From NCBI RefSeq assembly GCF_002980625.1, contig NZ_PVLR01000038.1, positions 1 to 59,121 on the forward strand: a stretch of 59,121 nucleotides of DNA, in the 5' to 3' direction. The DNA is from Malikia spinosa (GTDB taxonomy: Bacteria; Pseudomonadota; Gammaproteobacteria; Burkholderiales; Burkholderiaceae_C). The position numbers and the translations under genes are program-made. Below, in pieces: positions 15,632 to 24,897 of this stretch; the stretch's first letter is position 1; each line of letters opens with the position of its first letter. The notes under the pieces are model-generated. The model saw nothing but the letters and a program-made list of their open reading frames with translations. It was not told where the DNA came from and did not search any database.

Positions 15632-16414
15632 ATGCTGCAAGTCCACACCTGCTTTCGCTCCGAGACTGGCGGGCGCTCGCGCAACGAGGACGCCTGCGGC
15701 TACTGGCAATCCGGCCCGGCCGCTTGCTGGGTGTTGTCCGACGGTGCCGGCGGTCACGGCAGCGGGGACCTGGCGGCGCGGCTGGTGGTGCAAACGGCGT
15801 TGCAGGCTTTTCAGGAGCAGCCCGAGGCATCCGGCCCGCAGGCGCTGGCGCTGCTGCAGCAGGCCCAGCAGGCGGTGCGGCGTGAGAAGACCTCGGGCGC
15901 GACCCGCGACGACATGCATGCCACCGCCGCCTTGCTGCTGCTCGACCGTGAGCGCGGGCAGGGCGTCTTTGCCCATGTCGGCGATTCGCGCCTCTACCAG
16001 TTCAGGCAGGGCCGCATCCTGCGCCAGACGCGCGACCACAGCCTGGTGCAGCAGTTGGTCGATGCCGGCTATTGGGACGCCGCGCAGATCCGCAGCCATC
16101 CGCAGCGTAATCTGCTGACTTCAGCCATTGGTGCTGCCGATCCGCTCGAGATCAGCGTGTCGCCGCAGGCGTTCGAGGTGCTGGCGGGCGATGTGTTCCT
16201 GCTCTGCTCGGACGGCTGGTGGGAATGGGTCGATGAAGCCGGCATGGAGTCGACCCTGGCCTGCCAGCCGTCACGCCAGCCGGTGGGCCGGGACTGGCTC
16301 GACGCGATGGCAGCCCGGATTGCGCACACCGCATCGCACCGGCACGACAACTATTCGGCGCTGTGCGTGGCCTGCAGCGATGACAGGACCTTGCTCGCCT
16401 TGCAGACCGACTAG
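15632..16414 (+). CDS. PP2C-family serine/threonine phosphatase (T6SS-linked)
   Basis: The PP2C motifs are present in order: GRSRNEDA near the N-terminus, SDGAGGHGSGDLAA (metal-binding Asp), HVGDSRLYQF, LCSDGWWEWV, and DNYSALCV at the end. In T6SS clusters this enzyme (PppA) reverses phosphorylation of the FHA protein by the kinase PpkA. The neighbouring FHA gene supports that role, but no kinase gene is in the window. The start could be GTG 15572, which overlaps the FHA stop, or ATG 15632; the latter leaves a complete domain of 260 aa. Confidence 0.88.
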   Translation: MLQVHTCFRSETGGRSRNEDACGYWQSGPAACWVLSDGAGGHGSGDLAARLVVQTALQAFQEQPEASGPQALALLQQAQQAVRREKTSGATRDDMHATAALLLLDRERGQGVFAHVGDSRLYQFRQGRILRQTRDHSLVQQLVDAGYWDAAQIRSHPQRNLLTSAIGAADPLEISVSPQAFEVLAGDVFLLCSDGWWEWVDEAGMESTLACQPSRQPVGRDWLDAMAARIAHTASHRHDNYSALCVACSDDRTLLALQTD

Positions 16415-16446
16415 TCTGTCTGGAATCCGGTTTCAACGTGTCTTTT

Positions 16447-16504
16447 TTCCGAAATTATGGATTGCAGATTCCGTAATTTACGTACCTTGTTTCCGTAATT
16501 TACG
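16447..16504 (+). promoter_or_regulatory. Three phased repeats upstream of the ATPase gene
   Basis: Three related 14-base units start at 16447 (TTCCGAAATTATGG), 16469 (TTCCGTAATTTACG) and 16491 (TTCCGTAATTTACG), at exact 22-base spacing, or two helical turns. The last two are identical, and the third is part of a perfect inverted repeat CCGTAA-T-TTACGG (16493-16505). The array ends 8 bases before the first ATG. It looks like an operator bound cooperatively on one DNA face. Confidence 0.65.
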
Positions 16505-16512
16505 GTAGGATC

Positions 16513-17757
16513 ATGCCCATGAGCAAGCCACTTCTCTACCCACGCTCGATCGAGCCTCGCATGACCGAAGCGCTGCTGGATACGCCGGTTGTGTTGCTGG
16601 CAGGCCCTCGTCAAGCCGGCAAGACCACATTGGCACGACAGATGGCCGGCCAGGGCATGCGCTACCTGACTCTGGATGATGATCTGACAAGACTGTCGGC
16701 CCGGGAGGATCCGGTGGGCATGATCCGCAGTCTCGACAAGGCAGTGATCGACGAGATCCAGCGTGCGCCCCAGCTGCTGCTTGCCATCAAGAAAAGCGTG
16801 GATGAGGACCGTCGTCCCGGACGCTTCCTGCTGACGGGTTCAGCCAACTTGATGACCTTGCCAGCGGTGGCGGATTCCCTGGCCGGACGAATGGAAACCC
16901 TGTCCTTGCTTCCCTTGTCGCAAAGCGAAATCGAGCGCAGCCAGTCGAACTGGATTGATGCGGCTTTCAGTGGACGCCTGCTGCGGACCGAGGCGCCGGC
17001 CCTGGGTGATGCGCTGGTCGAGCGGGTGTTGTGCGGTGGCTACCCGGAGATGAGGGCAAGGCCTTTGGCAAGGCGCCGTCAGGCTTGGGCGCGTCAGTAC
17101 CTCGATGCCCTCATTCAGCGCGATGTCCGTGACGTAGCCGGTATCGACAGGCTGGACCAGCTGCCTCGTTTCCTGCGCGCGCTGGCGCAGACAGCGGGGC
17201 AGATGTGCAATTACACGAAACTGGGGGGGCAAGTCGGGCTGGATGGCAAGACTGCAGCGCGCTACCTCGGAGTGTTCGAGCAGATGTATCTGCTCAAGCG
17301 CGTCGATGTCTGGGCGCGCAACCGGCTCAACCGGGTGGTCAAGACTCCCAAGCTCCAGTTCATCGATTCCGGCTTGCTGGCAACCCTGATGGACCTGGGC
17401 CACGATGAGCTGGGTCAGGACCGCACCCGTTTTGGCCACCTGCTCGAAACCTTCGTCTTTGGCGAGTTGCTCAAGCATGGCGCCAGCGCCGAGGGCGACT
17501 ACAGCTTGATGTACTACCGCGATGCCGATCAGGCAGAAGTCGATGTCGTGATCGAGAACTCCGCCGGGCAGTTGGTCGGCGTGGAGGTCAAGGCGACGGC
17601 TACGGTCAAGGAAGCTGATCTGCGAGGCCTGAAAAAACTTGCCAGCCTTGCCGGCGACCAGTTCAAGCTCGGCGTGCTGCTCTACGATGGCGCTGAAACC
17701 CTGCCTTTGGGCGAGGGCCTATGGGCAGCACCGCTGTCTTCTCTTTGGGGGCAGTGA
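16513..17757 (+). CDS. AAA ATPase with DUF4143 C-terminal domain
   Basis: This is an archaeal-type AAA_14/DUF4143 ATPase (414 aa). Walker A is GPRQAGKTT near residue 31, the Walker B-like VIDEIQRAPQ is near 78, and LTGSANL near 109 is the sensor segment. The C-terminal DUF4143 domain contains EVDVVIE and GVEVKATATV, which look like the D-ExK core of a PD-(D/E)XK-type fold. The family is widespread and mobile; its role is unknown, with defence and stress links proposed. The start is ATG 16513 or ATG 16519; the second has better spacing to TAGGA. The phased repeats just upstream suggest tight, perhaps self, regulation. Confidence 0.88.
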   Translation: MPMSKPLLYPRSIEPRMTEALLDTPVVLLAGPRQAGKTTLARQMAGQGMRYLTLDDDLTRLSAREDPVGMIRSLDKAVIDEIQRAPQLLLAIKKSVDEDRRPGRFLLTGSANLMTLPAVADSLAGRMETLSLLPLSQSEIERSQSNWIDAAFSGRLLRTEAPALGDALVERVLCGGYPEMRARPLARRRQAWARQYLDALIQRDVRDVAGIDRLDQLPRFLRALAQTAGQMCNYTKLGGQVGLDGKTAARYLGVFEQMYLLKRVDVWARNRLNRVVKTPKLQFIDSGLLATLMDLGHDELGQDRTRFGHLLETFVFGELLKHGASAEGDYSLMYYRDADQAEVDVVIENSAGQLVGVEVKATATVKEADLRGLKKLASLAGDQFKLGVLLYDGAETLPLGEGLWAAPLSSLWGQ

Positions 17758-17765
17758 GGCCGGTC

Positions 17766-18926
17766 ATGCGTACTTTTCTTGCCCCGCTGTCCGCGGGTTT
17801 CGTGACCGTTCTGGTCGGTTTTACCAGTTCGGCCGCGATCGTGTTCCAGGCGGCGGCCGCGGCCGGAGCGACTGCCGCGCAGATCAGCTCCTGGATCTGG
17901 GCGCTCGGGCTGGCCATGGGCCTGACCTGCATCGGCCTGTCGCTGCGCTACCGCGCGCCGGTCGTCACGGCCTGGTCCACGCCGGGCGCGGCGCTGCTGG
18001 TGACCGCGCTGGCCGGGGTCAGCCTGGAGCAGGCCACTGGTGCCTTCCTGTTCAGCGCCTTGCTGATCCTGCTGGCCGGGTTGACCCGGGGCTTCGAGCG
18101 GGTGCTGGACCGGATTCCGCCCGGCATCGCATCGGCCATGCTGGCCGGCGTGCTGGTGCGCTTTGGCATGGAGGTGTTTGTCGCGATGGGGCAGCGCTTC
18201 GTGCTGGTGTTTTCGATGTTCCTGGCCTATCTGCTGGCGCGCCGCTTGCTGCCGCGTTATGCGGTGATCATCGTGCTGGTGCTGGGTACGGCGCTGGCGG
18301 CGCTGCAGGGCCAGCTTGACTTCAGCCTGCTGCGGCTCGAGCTGGCCAGTCCGGTGTTCACCGCGCCCGAGTTCGACCTGCGCGTGCTGGTCGGGGTCGG
18401 CATTCCCCTGTTCGTGGTCACGATGAGCTCGCAGAACGTGCCGGGGGTGGCGGTGCTGCGCGCCTCGGGCTATGCCAAGGTGCCGGTGTCGCCCGTGATT
18501 GCCTGGACCGGCCTGGTCAACCTGCTGCTGGCGCCGTTTGGCTGCTATGCGATCAACCTGGCGGCGATCACGGCCGCCATCTGCAGCGGGCGCGAGGCCC
18601 ATGAAGACCCGGCCAAGCGCTATTGGGCCAGCGTCTTTGCCGGCGGCTTCTATCTGCTGGTCGGGCTGTTCGGCGCCACGGTCGGCGCGCTGTTTGCAGC
18701 CTTTCCCAGAGAGCTGGTGCTGGCGCTGGCTGGCCTGGCCCTGTTCGGCACCATAGGCGCCGGACTGGCTACTGCGATGAAGGACGAGTCCCAGCGCGAG
18801 CCGGCGCTGATCACTTTCCTGGTCACGGCCTCGGGGCTGACGCTGGGCGGGGTCGGCTCCGCCTTCTGGGGCGTGGTGGCCGGCGCGCTGGCGCTTGCGC
18901 TGCTGCGCCCACTTGGCCGCGCCTAA
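17766..18926 (+). CDS. benE: Benzoate/proton symporter family protein BenE
   Basis: The 386-aa protein is almost entirely hydrophobic with about 12 membrane helices. It has the BenE features SPVVTAWSTPGAALL-type sequence (here APVVTAWSTPGAALLV near residue 61) and the MSSQNVPGVAVLRA segment near 220, which in this family lies in the substrate path. BenE imports benzoate with protons. No benzoate degradation genes are nearby, so the substrate here is inferred from family only. It begins 8 bases after the upstream ATPase gene stops and converges on the next gene with a 4-base gap. Confidence 0.9.
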   Translation: MRTFLAPLSAGFVTVLVGFTSSAAIVFQAAAAAGATAAQISSWIWALGLAMGLTCIGLSLRYRAPVVTAWSTPGAALLVTALAGVSLEQATGAFLFSALLILLAGLTRGFERVLDRIPPGIASAMLAGVLVRFGMEVFVAMGQRFVLVFSMFLAYLLARRLLPRYAVIIVLVLGTALAALQGQLDFSLLRLELASPVFTAPEFDLRVLVGVGIPLFVVTMSSQNVPGVAVLRASGYAKVPVSPVIAWTGLVNLLLAPFGCYAINLAAITAAICSGREAHEDPAKRYWASVFAGGFYLLVGLFGATVGALFAAFPRELVLALAGLALFGTIGAGLATAMKDESQREPALITFLVTASGLTLGGVGSAFWGVVAGALALALLRPLGRA

Positions 18927-18930
18927 GCGA

Positions 18931-19806
18931 CTAGCGGGTGGAGTAGGGCAGCAGGGCCTTGGCGGCCTCGATGCGCCACCGCAGCTCGGCGGTCGGGTCG
19001 TTCATGACCGCGAGCAGGAAGCGCCTGGGGTCCTGTTCAGCGACCGAGGCGGCGCGCGGCCCCTGATGGCCGGTCGTGGCGCTGGCTTGGGCGTCCGGAC
19101 TGTTCTCGACATCCGGCCGGTTGCCAGCGGCTGCGGCCGGGTCCGGCATCGCGGCGGGCAAGGATGACGACGCCGCTGCGAATGTGGATGCTGCCTCGGC
19201 CGGTTCGAGCTGCAGCTGGGCCCGCCGCCAGTCGGCAGGCGAGAGGCTTTTCAGGCGCAGCAGCAAGTCGGCCTGGGCGTCGGGGCTGGGCTTCATGTCA
19301 AGCCAGGGCTCGTCGGCGAACATGGCGGCCAGATGGGGCGAAATGAAGGCCGACCAATGGCCGCTTTCATCCAGCTGGGCCGGTATCAGCCGGGCGTGCC
19401 GGGCCGAGCCTGCTGCATCAGATGCTTCAGGTGCATCAGCCTCCAGGCTGGGCTGCATCTGGACATGTCTGGGCGCGATCCCGGCCAGGAAGCGCCGGCA
19501 CAGCGACTCGAGAAAGCCCCTGGCCTGCGCCACGGAAACCGGCTGCACGAGCGAGATCCAGACCTGGTAGCCGGCGCCTGAGATCGCGATCGCGGGTGCA
19601 GGCAGTTCGAGCTCGTTTTGCAGGCCTTGCCAGAGCGCCGCGACCGCTTCCCAGCCGGCTGCGCTGGCCAGTTCCAGCACCAGGGCCCGGACCTGCCCGT
19701 CGGCGCCGATCAGCGCGGGGCTGGCGTCCTGGGCCGGTTCGGCCTGCTGCGGTGCGATGGGCTGCGGGAGGTAGAGGCGGTGCAGTTCGGTGTCCAGTCG
19801 GTTCAT
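18931..19806 (-). CDS. Hypothetical protein (291 aa) with terminase-like C-terminal motif
   Basis: I do not recognise a full-length family. The N-terminal half contains a compact alpha/beta region (residues 35-125) with alternating hydrophobic strands. The middle is Ala/Pro/Ser-rich and probably disordered. The C-terminal 35 residues contain DPRRFLLAVMNDPTAELRWR and AAKALLPY, a pattern that resembles the end of phage terminase small-subunit-like proteins. The start is taken as ATG 19806; a GTG two codons earlier is possible. It is divergent from the Hsp70 gene over 83 bases and looks like a single-gene unit. Confidence 0.6.
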   Translation of the reverse strand: MNRLDTELHRLYLPQPIAPQQAEPAQDASPALIGADGQVRALVLELASAAGWEAVAALWQGLQNELELPAPAIAISGAGYQVWISLVQPVSVAQARGFLESLCRRFLAGIAPRHVQMQPSLEADAPEASDAAGSARHARLIPAQLDESGHWSAFISPHLAAMFADEPWLDMKPSPDAQADLLLRLKSLSPADWRRAQLQLEPAEAASTFAAASSSLPAAMPDPAAAAGNRPDVENSPDAQASATTGHQGPRAASVAEQDPRRFLLAVMNDPTAELRWRIEAAKALLPYSTR

Positions 19807-19889
19807 GGGCACCGACTCTAATCGAAGCTGTCAAAATCCACCGCCTGCGAAGGCCTGCCTTCCCGATTCATTGCTCATCCTGTTATTTC

Positions 19890-21146
19890 ATGACTCCTAC
19901 GCTTCAAGGCACGCTCGGCATCGACTTCGGTACTTCCAACTCGGCCGTGGCCTGGGCCGACGACCAGGGCCTGGCCCGTCTGATTCCGCTCGAAGGCCAG
20001 GCGCTGGCCATGCCGACCGCCGTGTTCTACAACGCCGAGGAGGGCAGCACCCATTTCGGCCGCGATGCGCTGGCGCATTACCTGGGCGGCACCGAGGGCC
20101 GGTTGATGCGCTCGCTCAAGAGCCTGCTGGGCAGTTCGCTGCTGCTCGAGACCACGGTCATCAACCACCGCGCGGTCAGTTTCCTCGACATCGTTGCGAC
20201 TTTCCTGGGGGTGTTGCGCGAGCGCGCCAGTCAGACCCTGGGCGCGGCGCCCCGGCGCGTGGTGATGGGGCGGCCGGTGCATTTCGTCGATGACGACCCC
20301 GAGCGCGATGCCCTGGCCCAGCAGTCCCTGCTGCAGGCGGCGCGCTCGGTCGGGTTTGACGAGGTGTCGTTCCAGCTCGAGCCGATTGCCGCCGCGCTGG
20401 ACTACGAGCGCCGCCTGACGCGCGAGAGCCTGGTGCTGGTGGTCGACCTGGGGGGCGGTACCTCGGACTTCTCGGTCTTGCGCCTGGGTCCGGATCGCAT
20501 GAGCCTGGCCGACCGCAGCCAGGATGTGCTGGCCACCACCGGCGTGCATATCGGCGGCACCGATTTCGACCAGAAGCTGAGCCTGGAGCTGGCGATGCCG
20601 TTGCTGGGTTTCCGCCATGTCGGGCCGCAGCAGCGCGAGGTGCCGAGCCGGGTCTTCTTCGATCTGTCGACCTGGCATCTGATCAACTGGCTGTATCAGC
20701 CGCGCGCGATCGCACAGGCCCAGTCCTTGCGCAGCAACTACCTCGACCCGCGCTTGCATGAGCGGCTGATGCGAGTGCTCGAGCAGCGCCTGGGGCACCG
20801 GATTGCCTACGAGGTCGAGCAGGCCAAGATCCGTTGTTCGCAGGGCGAGCCCGACACCCGGATTGATCTGTCCGAGCTCGAGTCCGGCCTGACGGTGCCG
20901 ATGGCGGCGGCCGACATGCGCGAGCATCTGGCCGCCTTGTTGGCGCGCACCGTGGCCTGCGCGCGCGAATGCGTGCAGCGCGCGGGCCTTGCCGATGGCG
21001 AGCTCGACGCGATCTACCTGACCGGCGGCTCGTCGGCGCTGCAGCCGTTCCAGCAGGCCTTGCAGGCCGAGTTTGCCGGCGTGACCCTGGTCGAGGGCGA
21101 CCTGTTCGGCGGCGTGGCGTCGGGACTGGCCTACAGCCGGGGCTGA
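19890..21146 (+). CDS. Hsp70-family chaperone-like ATPase (YegD type)
   Basis: The 418-aa protein has only the actin-like nucleotide-binding part: LGIDFGTSNSAVAW (phosphate 1), VVDLGGGTSDFSVLRL (phosphate 2) and IYLTGGSSALQPFQQAL (adenosine site). The substrate-binding domain of DnaK is absent, as in YegD-type proteins, whose function is unsettled. ATG 19890 starts the family N-terminus; an open frame further upstream belongs to no recognisable domain. It converges on the YebC-type gene. Confidence 0.88.
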   Translation: MTPTLQGTLGIDFGTSNSAVAWADDQGLARLIPLEGQALAMPTAVFYNAEEGSTHFGRDALAHYLGGTEGRLMRSLKSLLGSSLLLETTVINHRAVSFLDIVATFLGVLRERASQTLGAAPRRVVMGRPVHFVDDDPERDALAQQSLLQAARSVGFDEVSFQLEPIAAALDYERRLTRESLVLVVDLGGGTSDFSVLRLGPDRMSLADRSQDVLATTGVHIGGTDFDQKLSLELAMPLLGFRHVGPQQREVPSRVFFDLSTWHLINWLYQPRAIAQAQSLRSNYLDPRLHERLMRVLEQRLGHRIAYEVEQAKIRCSQGEPDTRIDLSELESGLTVPMAAADMREHLAALLARTVACARECVQRAGLADGELDAIYLTGGSSALQPFQQALQAEFAGVTLVEGDLFGGVASGLAYSRG

Positions 21147-21152
21147 GGCCAG

Positions 21153-21171
21153 AGCGGGCTGTCAGCCCGCT
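21153..21171. terminator. Hairpin between convergent Hsp70-like and yebC genes
   Basis: AGCGGGCT and AGCCCGCT are perfect 8-bp arms around a 3-base loop, overlapping the stop codon of the minus-strand gene. The flanking GGCC pairs could extend the stem. There is no T run. Confidence 0.4.
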
Positions 21172-21875
21172 AGGCCGACGAACATGTCCTGCACGTCGTC
21201 GTTGGCGTCGATGGCGGCCAGGAAGGCTTCGACTTCTTCCTGGTGCTCGGGGCTCAGGTCGGCCGGGTTGACCGGGTTCTTGGCCTTGTAGCCGAGCTTG
21301 GCCGACAGCACGGTGAAGCCCTGGGCCGGCAGGGCGCGGCTGACCAGGTCGACATCGGTCGGATCGGTCAGGAACAGGGTCACGCCCTCGTCGTCGCCGG
21401 GCTCGAAGTCCTGCGCGCCGGCTTCGATCGCGGCCAGTTCGGGGTCGGCGCCGGGGGTGGTGGCTTCGGCCTCGATCATGCCGACATGGTCGAAGTCCCA
21501 GGACACCGAGCCCGAGGTGCCGAGCTGGCCCTTGCGGAACAGCACCCGCATTTCAGGCGCGGTGCGGTTGACGTTGTCGGTCAGGCATTCGACCATCACC
21601 GGCACGCGGTGCGGCGCAAAGCCCTCGTAGATCACGCGCTCGAAGTTGACGGATTCGCCGCTGAGGCCGGCGCCCTTCTTGATCGCGCGCTCAAGCGTGT
21701 CCTTGGGCATCGAGACCTTGCGCGCCTGCTCGACCACCAGTCGCAGCCGCGAGTTGGCGGCCGGGTCGGCACCGCCGCGCGCTGCCACCATGATTTCCTT
21801 GGCCAGCTTGCCAAACAGCTTGCCCTTGGCGTCGGCTGCCTGTGCCTTGCCTTTTGCTTTCCACTGCGCGCCCAT
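21162..21875 (-). CDS. yebC: YebC/PmpR-family regulator
   Basis: The 237-aa protein starts [28 protein letters not shown], a close variant of the family [23 protein letters not shown] start, and has [12 protein letters not shown] and [13 protein letters not shown] in domain I, then the [14 protein letters not shown] segment. YebC proteins bind DNA as regulators; related factors have also been tied to translation of polyproline stretches. The N-terminus lacks the usual GHSKW motif, which suggests the second YebC paralog (YeeN-like) rather than the ruvC-linked one. ATG 21875 is chosen because everything before it in frame lacks family similarity. Confidence 0.88.
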   Translation of the reverse strand: MGAQWKAKGKAQAADAKGKLFGKLAKEIMVAARGGADPAANSRLRLVVEQARKVSMPKDTLERAIKKGAGLSGESVNFERVIYEGFAPHRVPVMVECLTDNVNRTAPEMRVLFRKGQLGTSGSVSWDFDHVGMIEAEATTPGADPELAAIEAGAQDFEPGDDEGVTLFLTDPTDVDLVSRALPAQGFTVLSAKLGYKAKNPVNPADLSPEHQEEVEAFLAAIDANDDVQDMFVGLAG

Positions 21876-22025
21876 GTCTGATCTTTTCCGTTGTGTCGCG
21901 CGTCTTGGCGCGGGTTGAAGATGAATTGCCAGCCTGGCTGGCGAGGCGTCGGTTATACACCAGCGGCCGGCCTTGGCGCCGGGCCTTGGCAGCGGCCTGT
22001 CACGCTGGGCTGACAATATGACCCC

Positions 22026-22901
22026 ATGAACCTGCCTGTTGATCTGCCTTTGAATCAGCCTGTTGCACAAGACCTGACCGGCCGGGTGGCCCTGGTCACC
22101 GGAGCGAACACCGGTATCGGCCGCATCACGGCGCGCGAGTTGGCGCGCCGCGGCGCTGAGGTTTTCCTGGCCACCCGTTCGCTGGCGCGCACCCAGCCGG
22201 CGCTCGACGAGATCGCCCAGCTGACCGGGCGACCCGGCGCGCACTGGCTCGAGCTCGACCTGGCCGATTTCGCCTCGGTACGCGCCTGCGCGCAGCGTTT
22301 CCTGGCCAGCGGCCGTCCGCTGCACCTGCTGGTCAACAATGCCGGCCTCGGCGGCCAGCGCGGGCTGAGCCGTGACGGACTCGAGCTGACCTTCGGTGTC
22401 AACCACATGGGGCATTTCCTGCTGACCCAACTGCTGCGCGAGCGGCTGGTCGCATCGGCGCCGGCGCGCGTCGTCACCGTGGCCAGCCGGGCCCACCAAT
22501 GGGCGCCGGGGCTGGACTGGGCCGAGCTGCGCCGGCCCACCCGCAGCCTGACCGGAATCCGGGAGTACATGGTTTCGAAGCTGGCCAATGTGCTGTTCAG
22601 CGCCGAGCTCGGGCGCCAGCTCGCCGGCAGCGGGGTGTCGAGCTATGCGGTGCATCCGGGCGTGGTCGATACCGAGATCTGGCGCCAGGTGCCGCGGCTG
22701 TTGCGGCCCTTGCTCAAGCTGCGCGGCTTGCGCGACCCGGAGCAGGGCGCGCAGACCACGCTCTACTGCGCGCTGCAGGCGCCACAGCACGAGACCGGCT
22801 GCTATTACGCTGATTCGGCGCTCAAGACCCCGTCCAAGCTGGCACAGGATCAGCGGCTGGCGGCCGAGCTGTGGCGCTTCAGCGAACAGATCCTGTCCTG
22901 A
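22026..22901 (+). CDS. Short-chain dehydrogenase/reductase, retinol-dehydrogenase-like
   Basis: The protein (291 aa) has the SDR landmarks in order: cofactor loop TGANTGIGR near residue 25, NNAGLGG near 107, a Ser around residue 152 (TVASRAHQW) and YMVSK near 182 (catalytic Tyr and Lys). The Arg after the Gly-rich loop and Arg in ATRSLAR suggest NADPH. The overall pattern resembles human RDH11/WWOX-type enzymes. The substrate is not predictable. The gene is divergent from yebC and convergent with fumC. Confidence 0.88.
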   Translation: MNLPVDLPLNQPVAQDLTGRVALVTGANTGIGRITARELARRGAEVFLATRSLARTQPALDEIAQLTGRPGAHWLELDLADFASVRACAQRFLASGRPLHLLVNNAGLGGQRGLSRDGLELTFGVNHMGHFLLTQLLRERLVASAPARVVTVASRAHQWAPGLDWAELRRPTRSLTGIREYMVSKLANVLFSAELGRQLAGSGVSSYAVHPGVVDTEIWRQVPRLLRPLLKLRGLRDPEQGAQTTLYCALQAPQHETGCYYADSALKTPSKLAQDQRLAAELWRFSEQILS

Positions 22902-22986
22902 GCCAGGCCTGACGTCAGTCGGCTTCTGGGCCGGCCAGTGAGCTGCGCTGTGATGCTGCGCCGCTTGGCCGGCGAGTGCCTGGCCC

Positions 22987-24378
<1,392 letters not shown>

Positions 24379-24414
24379 GTCGGTCCTCCCTGGGCCGGGA
24401 AGCCGGCCGGATGC

Positions 24415-24822
24415 TCAGTGCGGGGCCCCAGTGAAGGCGGCCCGGCTCGCGGCCGAGCGTTCGAGCTGGCGCGCGATGTTGCCGCAGACCAGGTCGCACA
24501 GGGCGTAGATGGTCGGGTCGGCGATGCGGTAGAACACGCTGGTGCCGCGTCCTTCGCGCTTGACCAGTCCATGTTTGCTCATCATAGTCAGATGACGCGA
24601 GATGTTGGCGGTCGTGAAGCCACACAGCTGGGCCAGTTCGCTCACATTGCGTTCGCCACTGCGCAGCAGGTTGAGGATCTGCAGCCTTGTCGGCTCGGCC
24701 AGCACCTGAAAGTAGGCGGCGATTTCCACCATCGCCTCGTGCGGCATGTGTTCCATCGCCGGGCAATCCGCTGGGCTGGCCTGGCCTGGATCGACGGTTG
24801 GGGAAATTTGTTGGCTTGGCAT
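24415..24822 (-). CDS. ArsR/SmtB-family repressor with four cysteines
   Basis: The 135-aa protein has a winged helix-turn-helix typical of ArsR (LAEPTRLQILNLLRSGERNVSELAQL, then ISRHLTMMSKHGLVKREGRGTSVFYRI). Cys occur at 20, 67, 109 and 113; C109 and C113 (ALCDLVCG) lie in the C-terminal dimer helix. This spacing could bind metal or form a thiol sensor, as in persulfide-sensing members of the family; I cannot tell which. ATG 24822 is chosen; an in-frame ATG pair at 24843-24846 would add 8 residues. It diverges from the efflux and sulfide-oxidation series and probably represses it and itself. Confidence 0.88.
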   Translation of the reverse strand: MPSQQISPTVDPGQASPADCPAMEHMPHEAMVEIAAYFQVLAEPTRLQILNLLRSGERNVSELAQLCGFTTANISRHLTMMSKHGLVKREGRGTSVFYRIADPTIYALCDLVCGNIARQLERSAASRAAFTGAPH

Positions 24823-24897
24823 GTTTTTATTGTAACATTGCATCATTAATCAATCAGTTAAATAAGCAACAAGCTGCAGAGGCATGAGGAACGCAAG
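24823..24897. promoter_or_regulatory. Divergent promoter/operator between ArsR and efflux operon
   Basis: This 75-base gap is much more AT-rich than its surroundings. It contains TTAATCAATCAGTTAA (24846-24861) and the partly symmetric ATTGCATCATTAATCAAT just before it, likely ArsR half-sites. GAGGAA shortly before 24898 is the ribosome site for the adaptor gene. The -35 and -10 elements cannot be fixed with confidence. Confidence 0.45.

Noticed and set aside
22902-22986. GC-rich inverted repeats between the SDR and fumC genes, considered as terminators
   Set aside because: The arms are imperfect and widely spaced, and there is no T run on either strand.
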